A DNA stretch of 64,000 nucleotides from Chloroflexota bacterium (GTDB taxonomy: Bacteria; Chloroflexota; Dehalococcoidia; DSTF01; RBG-16-68-14). The notes under the pieces are model-generated. The model was not told the DNA's origin. It saw nothing but the letters and a program-made list of their open reading frames with translations, and did not search any database. Within the stretch, counting starts at the first letter, position 1, and each line of letters begins with the position of its first letter. Below, piece after piece: positions 60,397 through 64,000 of the stretch. The stretch spans positions 124,001-188,000 of the forward strand of contig JAJCYW010000018.1 in the NCBI GenBank assembly GCA_029262675.1. The letters are read 5' to 3'. The translations under genes and the position numbers were made by a program.

Positions 60397-60527
60397 GTGG
60401 GGCGTCGCCTCCTCAGCGTCTTCATCAGCATCTGGGATAGCTTCGGGCCGCCTGTATCTGCGTGCCACCCGCGCAAGGGGATCTTACACGATCCGCGGAG
60501 CCTACTTAAACAAGAATGATTCGCATC

Positions 60528-60556
60528 TTCTCGCCGGGGCGGCGATACGCTAGAGT
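60528..60556 (+). promoter_or_regulatory. Candidate promoter of lysC-hom
   Basis: TTCTCG (60528-60533), 17-base spacer, TAGAGT (60551-60556); then AAGGAG before the lysC ATG. The -35 is weak (3 of 6). Confidence 0.35.
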
Positions 60557-60582
60557 GAGGCACGTAAGGAGCAGCCTGTCTC

Positions 60583-61815
60583 ATGGCCCTGTTCGTCCAG
60601 AAGTACGGCGGCACCTCCGTCGCCGATGCCGAGCGAATCCAGAACGTCGCCCGCCGCGTCGCCGCGCGCCACCGCGCCGGCGATAAGCTCGTCGTCGTCG
60701 TATCGGCGATGGGCAAAACGACAGACCAGCTACTGGAGTTGGTATCACAGGTCAGCGACCAGCCGGAGGCGCGCGAACTCGACGTGCTGCTATCGACCGG
60801 CGAGATGGTAACGAAGACCTTAGTTGCGATGGCGCTCCACTCGCTTGGCGTCGAGGCCGTCAGCCTGACCGGCGCGCAGGCCGGCCTACGTACCGATACG
60901 GCTCACGGTCGCGCGCGGATCCTCGGCGTGGAAACGGCCCGCATTGAGCGCGAGCTGGAGCGCGGCCGCGTCGTCATCGTCGCAGGATTCCAAGGCATCA
61001 GCGAGGAGATGGAGGTCACCACGATGGGCCGCGGCGCGTCCGACATCACACCCGTCGCGCTGGCGGCCGCTCTGGACGCCAAGCAGTGCGAGATCTACAC
61101 CGACGTCGACGGCGTCTATTCCGCCGACCCGCGCATCGAGCCGAACGCGCGCAAGCTGAGTGACATCACATATGAAGAGATGCTGGAGTTCTCTTCGGTG
61201 GGCGCCGGCGTCCTTCACCCCCGCGCGTCCGAACTAGGCATGGTCTACAACATCCCGATCATCGTTGCGTCCAGCTTCAAAGACGAGCCGGGTACTATTA
61301 TTCACGGAGGCGTCAGCATGGAGCAGTTTAATCGTGTACGCGGCATCGCGCACGACTCTCAGGTGGCCAAGGTCACGGTGCGAGGCGTGCCGGACCGGCC
61401 GGGCATCGCGGCCGGCATCTTCGAGCCGCTGGCCGAACACCGCATCTCGGTCGATACGATCGTCCAGAACGCCAGCGTGGAGCGGCTGACCGACCTGACG
61501 TTCACGCTGGCGGCAGGCGAACTCCAGGCAGCGACGCCGATCGTTCAGGAGTTGGCGAATAAGATCGGCGCGGCGGAAGTCGTCGCCGACGACGACCTGG
61601 GCAAGGTCAGCATCGTCGGCACGGGCATTCAGTCCGCGCCGGGATACGCCTCGCGGATGTTCCGCGCTCTGAGCGACGCCGGCATCAACGTCGAGATGAT
61701 CTCGACCAGCGAGATCCGCATCACGTGCATCATCCGCCGCGCGGACGTGGAGAATGCCGTGCGTGCGCTCCACGCCGCGTTCGAACTGGAGAAGGCAGAT
61801 GTTGCCGAACTGTAG
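60583..61815 (+). CDS. lysC: Aspartate kinase
   Basis: First step of the Asp family (Lys, Thr, Met). 410 residues, monofunctional. FVQKYGGTSVADAERIQNVA at the start, KLVVVVSAMGKTTDQLLEL, STGEMVTKTLVAMAL, the core TTMGRGASDITPVALAAAL, DVDGVYSADPRIEPNARKLSDITYEEM, and two C-terminal ACT domains (PDRPGIAAGIFEPLAEHRISVD, SAPGYASRMFRALSDAGINVEMIS, cut: GYASRMFRALSDAGINVEM) for feedback control. AAGGAG precedes the ATG. Followed 23 bases later by hom. Confidence 0.96.
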   Translation: MALFVQKYGGTSVADAERIQNVARRVAARHRAGDKLVVVVSAMGKTTDQLLELVSQVSDQPEARELDVLLSTGEMVTKTLVAMALHSLGVEAVSLTGAQAGLRTDTAHGRARILGVETARIERELERGRVVIVAGFQGISEEMEVTTMGRGASDITPVALAAALDAKQCEIYTDVDGVYSADPRIEPNARKLSDITYEEMLEFSSVGAGVLHPRASELGMVYNIPIIVASSFKDEPGTIIHGGVSMEQFNRVRGIAHDSQVAKVTVRGVPDRPGIAAGIFEPLAEHRISVDTIVQNASVERLTDLTFTLAAGELQAATPIVQELANKIGAAEVVADDDLGKVSIVGTGIQSAPGYASRMFRALSDAGINVEMISTSEIRITCIIRRADVENAVRALHAAFELEKADVAEL

Positions 61816-61838
61816 GAAGATGTACTCGGAGGCCAATC

Positions 61839-63191
61839 GTGGCCGCTAAACGCCGCGCGGGCATTGGCATGCTGGGCTACGGCAACATCGGCCGTGAGGT
61901 CTTCGCCTACTACCGCGACCCGCGTACGAACGCGCGCGTCGTGCGCATCGCGCGTCGCAGGTACAACCGCCCGGCGCCGGCGGCCGTGAAGAAGCTGCTG
62001 GTGCGGCGCGCGCAGCAGGTGATCGACGACCCGGCGACGGAAATCGTTGTCGAGTTGACAGGCAACGCGGAACAGGGCGCGGCCTACATGCTGGCGAGCC
62101 TGGAACGCGGCAAGCACGTCGTGACGGCGAACAAGGAGGCGCTGGCGACGCGCTGGCGGGAGATTATGGCTGCGGCGAATCGCTCCGGCGCATCGATAGG
62201 CTTCGGCGCGACCGCCGGCGGCGGCATGCCTGTCGTCCGCGCGATGCAGCGCCACGCGTCAACGGACGAAGTGGAGAGCTTCGCCGGCATCCTCAACGGC
62301 ACCTGCAACTTCATCCTCACGAAGATGAAGCAGTACGTCGTGCGGCACATGGACGACCCGCAGATTCAGAGGCGCTCGCTCCCTCTAGAGGACGCGCTGA
62401 GCCAGGCACAGAAGCTGGGCTACGCCGAGCCGGACCCGACGAACGATATCAACGGCTTCGATACGAAGTACAAGCTGGCAATCCTCAGCAACCTCGCATT
62501 CGGCGCGGCGCTTGATCCAGCCGCCATCTACTGCGAGGGCATCTGGGACGACGACCGCCGCATCCTGGCGTCGGATTTCTACTTCCTCCACCACCCGCGC
62601 TACCTGGATGGCAAGTACGAGCTGCGCCTCGTCGGCGTCGCGGAGCGGCGTGGCGGCCGGCCGGCCCTGCGCGTGCATCCGGCGCTGATCGCGGCCTCTG
62701 GCCCACTGGCCGACCTGGCAGGCGTGACGGAGAACTATAACGGGAGCGTCATCAACGGCCGCCGCCTAGGCACGCAGTTCATCAAAGGTTTGGGCGCGGG
62801 CCCGAAGCCAACGACGATATCGATCGCGAGCGACGTCCGCGAGATCGCAGCGGGCGTGCTCCGCGGCGACGGGGGCCCGCCCGCGCCGCCGACGACTCGC
62901 GGGCCGGCCCCGGCCGACGTACGGAAGGTTCGCACGAAAGGCTACATCAGGTCGGTATCGCCGGACATCAAAGGCATCTACGCGAAAAAGCTGGAAATCC
63001 TGGCGCGGCACAAGGTCAACGTCCAGTCCGTCGTCAACGTCAAGGAGTTCCTCTACGGGCGCGACCGCTTCATGCCGGACTACATCGAGATCGACCCCGC
63101 GCCGGACGGCGCCGTCCGCGACGTGCTGAAGGCCTTCGGCCGTCTGCGCGGTGTCCGCGACGCGATGTACTTCCGCGTGCTAGAGCTGTAG
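61839..63191 (+). CDS. hom: Homoserine dehydrogenase
   Basis: Reduces aspartate semialdehyde to homoserine. 450 residues. NAD(P)-binding motif IGMLGYGNIGREVFAYY; the ELTGNAEQGAAYMLASLERGKHVVTANKEALA region, cut: ERGKHVVTANKEALA; the active-site loop FGATAGGGMPVVRAMQRHAST (with Gly-rich segment) and GILNGTCNFILTKM; DPTNDINGFDTKYKLAILS. The C-terminus has an ACT-like segment (SPDIKGIYAKKLEILARHKVNVQS). The GTG at 61839 with GGAGG (61828-61832) six bases upstream is the start; the frame is open into lysC but out of phase with it. Confidence 0.94.
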   Translation: MAAKRRAGIGMLGYGNIGREVFAYYRDPRTNARVVRIARRRYNRPAPAAVKKLLVRRAQQVIDDPATEIVVELTGNAEQGAAYMLASLERGKHVVTANKEALATRWREIMAAANRSGASIGFGATAGGGMPVVRAMQRHASTDEVESFAGILNGTCNFILTKMKQYVVRHMDDPQIQRRSLPLEDALSQAQKLGYAEPDPTNDINGFDTKYKLAILSNLAFGAALDPAAIYCEGIWDDDRRILASDFYFLHHPRYLDGKYELRLVGVAERRGGRPALRVHPALIAASGPLADLAGVTENYNGSVINGRRLGTQFIKGLGAGPKPTTISIASDVREIAAGVLRGDGGPPAPPTTRGPAPADVRKVRTKGYIRSVSPDIKGIYAKKLEILARHKVNVQSVVNVKEFLYGRDRFMPDYIEIDPAPDGAVRDVLKAFGRLRGVRDAMYFRVLEL

Positions 63192-63205
63192 GCCGGCGCC
63201 CGCCC

Positions 63206-63778
63206 CTACGGGAACTCCACCTCGTCCACGAGCACCAGCGCCGAGCCTTCCAGCGCGTAGTCGCGAGAGACGGGCAACGTCGGGCAGCAGAGCGGGTCTT
63301 CGTCGCGGTGAACGATCGCGTCTAGCTCGATCAGCCCCTCCACGATGCCGATCGACGAGATACCGACACGGTCGCCCAACGACTCGGACGCCACCGCCAC
63401 CGCAACGCCGTTGTCGTAGACGAGAGCCACCAGCTCGATGAAGGTGCCGCTTCCGCCGGTGTTCGTCGCGAGCGTGACGGCGGCGTCGTCCGCGCCGTCG
63501 CCGTTCAGGTCGCCGAAAGCCGCTTCCTGTCCGAACGTCACGGTGGTCTCAGTACCGTCCTCTCCGGCCGCGCCGGAGAACGCACCAGCGGAGAGCCGCA
63601 CCTCCCCGGACGCCGTGAACTCGGAGGGGTACGTCGCGTTCTGCACCAGCCCGGCCGTGAGGCCGGACGACGGCACAAGCGGCTCGTCGTCGTCGCCGCT
63701 GCTGCCGCAGGCAACGGCTGCAAGCGCAGCGATCGCGGTGATGACGGTCACGAACATGGACAGACGGGTGAGCTTCAT
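63206..63778 (-). CDS. Lipoprotein with Ca-binding-like loop
   Basis: 190 residues. Lipobox ALAAVAC (Cys near residue 24) followed by GSSGDDDEP. The mature part is a beta-rich secreted domain with the loop DLNGDGADDAAV, the style of FG-GAP/VCBS calcium loops, and a CysCys in DPLCCPTL. No TM after the signal. GGAGG precedes the ATG. Convergent with hom; upstream on its strand is the DedA-type gene 10 bases away. Confidence 0.8.
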   Translation of the reverse strand: MKLTRLSMFVTVITAIAALAAVACGSSGDDDEPLVPSSGLTAGLVQNATYPSEFTASGEVRLSAGAFSGAAGEDGTETTVTFGQEAAFGDLNGDGADDAAVTLATNTGGSGTFIELVALVYDNGVAVAVASESLGDRVGISSIGIVEGLIELDAIVHRDEDPLCCPTLPVSRDYALEGSALVLVDEVEFP

Positions 63779-63787
63779 CGCGGCCTC

Positions 63788-64000
63788 CTAGGTCAGGTAC
63801 GGGATATCGACGCCGTAGGCGCCGAGGAAGGCGAGCAGCAGCCCGCGCATGTTCTTGCCGATCAGCACGGCCAGCATGAAGTGCCAGAATCGCATACGGA
63901 CGACGCCGGCGGTGATGCCGGCTAGCTCGAACGCCGGATTGGGAATAGCGGATAAGATCAGCAGTGTCATGAAGCCGTGGCGTTCCATCAGCCAGTCGAT
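63788..64000 (-). CDS. DedA/TVP38-type (SNARE-associated) membrane protein, 3' part
   Basis: The minus-strand frame is open to the window edge, so the true start lies beyond 64000. The visible 70 residues (starting IDWLMERHGFMTLLILSAIPNPAF) contain the family motif PNPAFELAGITAGVVRM and the C-terminal AVLIGKNMRGLLLAFLGAYG, both typical of DedA/VTT proteins. It ends 10 bases before the lipoprotein start. Family function: membrane lipid or proton-coupled transport, not resolved here. Confidence 0.75.
   Translation of the reverse strand: MDWLMERHGFMTLLILSAIPNPAFELAGITAGVVRMRFWHFMLAVLIGKNMRGLLLAFLGAYGVDIPYLT

Overview
The window is GC-rich chromosomal DNA from a bacterium. Gene content points to an uncultured Chloroflexota of the Dehalococcoidia type, though I cannot prove this without a search. 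The pointers are the trigger factor-ClpP-ClpX block, F420/deazaflavin-type oxidoreductases (LLM class and Ddn-like), several CaiB/BaiF CoA-transferases, a thiolase paired with a DUF35 Zn-ribbon protein, and secreted proteins with Thr-Pro linkers, cohesin-like modules and dockerins. No rRNA, tRNA, CRISPR array, integrase or IS transposase was found.

Layout. 1-12.5 kb is housekeeping proteostasis (end of an S1-domain gene, clpC, tig, clpP, clpX), interrupted by a PMT/GT39-like membrane protein and a family-5 peptide-type ABC importer that lacks its ATPases here. 12.5-19.6 kb holds a giant linker-rich surface protein, an anSME-like radical SAM protein with a SEC-C tail, and a membrane-anchored cohesin-like protein. 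19.6-22.3 kb is a tight ACP / inactive ketosynthase (CLF-like) / active ketosynthase operon on the minus strand. 22.4-26.5 kb is a plus-strand redox/secretion cluster: a Tat-exported protein, MauE, MauD, a 14-cysteine Tat-exported mini-protein resembling the methylamine dehydrogenase light chain, a 58-aa membrane peptide, a membrane protein and a lipoprotein. 26.4-30.4 kb has a lipoprotein, a DUF192 protein and a large secreted protein with cupredoxin and dockerin domains.

30.6-38.8 kb is lipid/acyl metabolism (FabF, hydrolase, CoA-transferase, LLM oxidoreductase, thiolase and DUF35) with a degenerate GGDEF protein and a previously hidden 35-aa ORF. 38.8-42.5 kb carries a lipoprotein and an arsenic module (PadR-like Cys-rich regulator, AhpD-like protein, ArsM). 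At their junction a 122-bp direct repeat, offset by 652 bp, brackets a small PH-like gene. 42.6-52.5 kb is mixed accessory metabolism and signalling (glutaredoxin-like, CoA-transferase, EamA, M20 peptidase, hydroxyacyl-CoA dehydrogenase, degenerate GGDEF, receiver, PCMT, APH kinase, class A serine hydrolase). 52.5-64 kb is conserved housekeeping: uvrC, then M50 protease-HD-tyrA-aroA-remA-gmk-thrB and lysC-hom, closing with a lipoprotein and the start-less end of a DedA/TVP38-type membrane protein.

The best candidates for something new are (i) the MauE/MauD/Cys-rich Tat cluster, which looks like a reduced system for maturing a disulfide-rich, perhaps Trp-modified, exported protein without the usual heavy chain or MauG; (ii) a non-cellulosomal cohesin/dockerin set including a cupredoxin-dockerin protein; (iii) the stand-alone KS-CLF-ACP operon; and (iv) the 652-bp duplication at the arsM junction.
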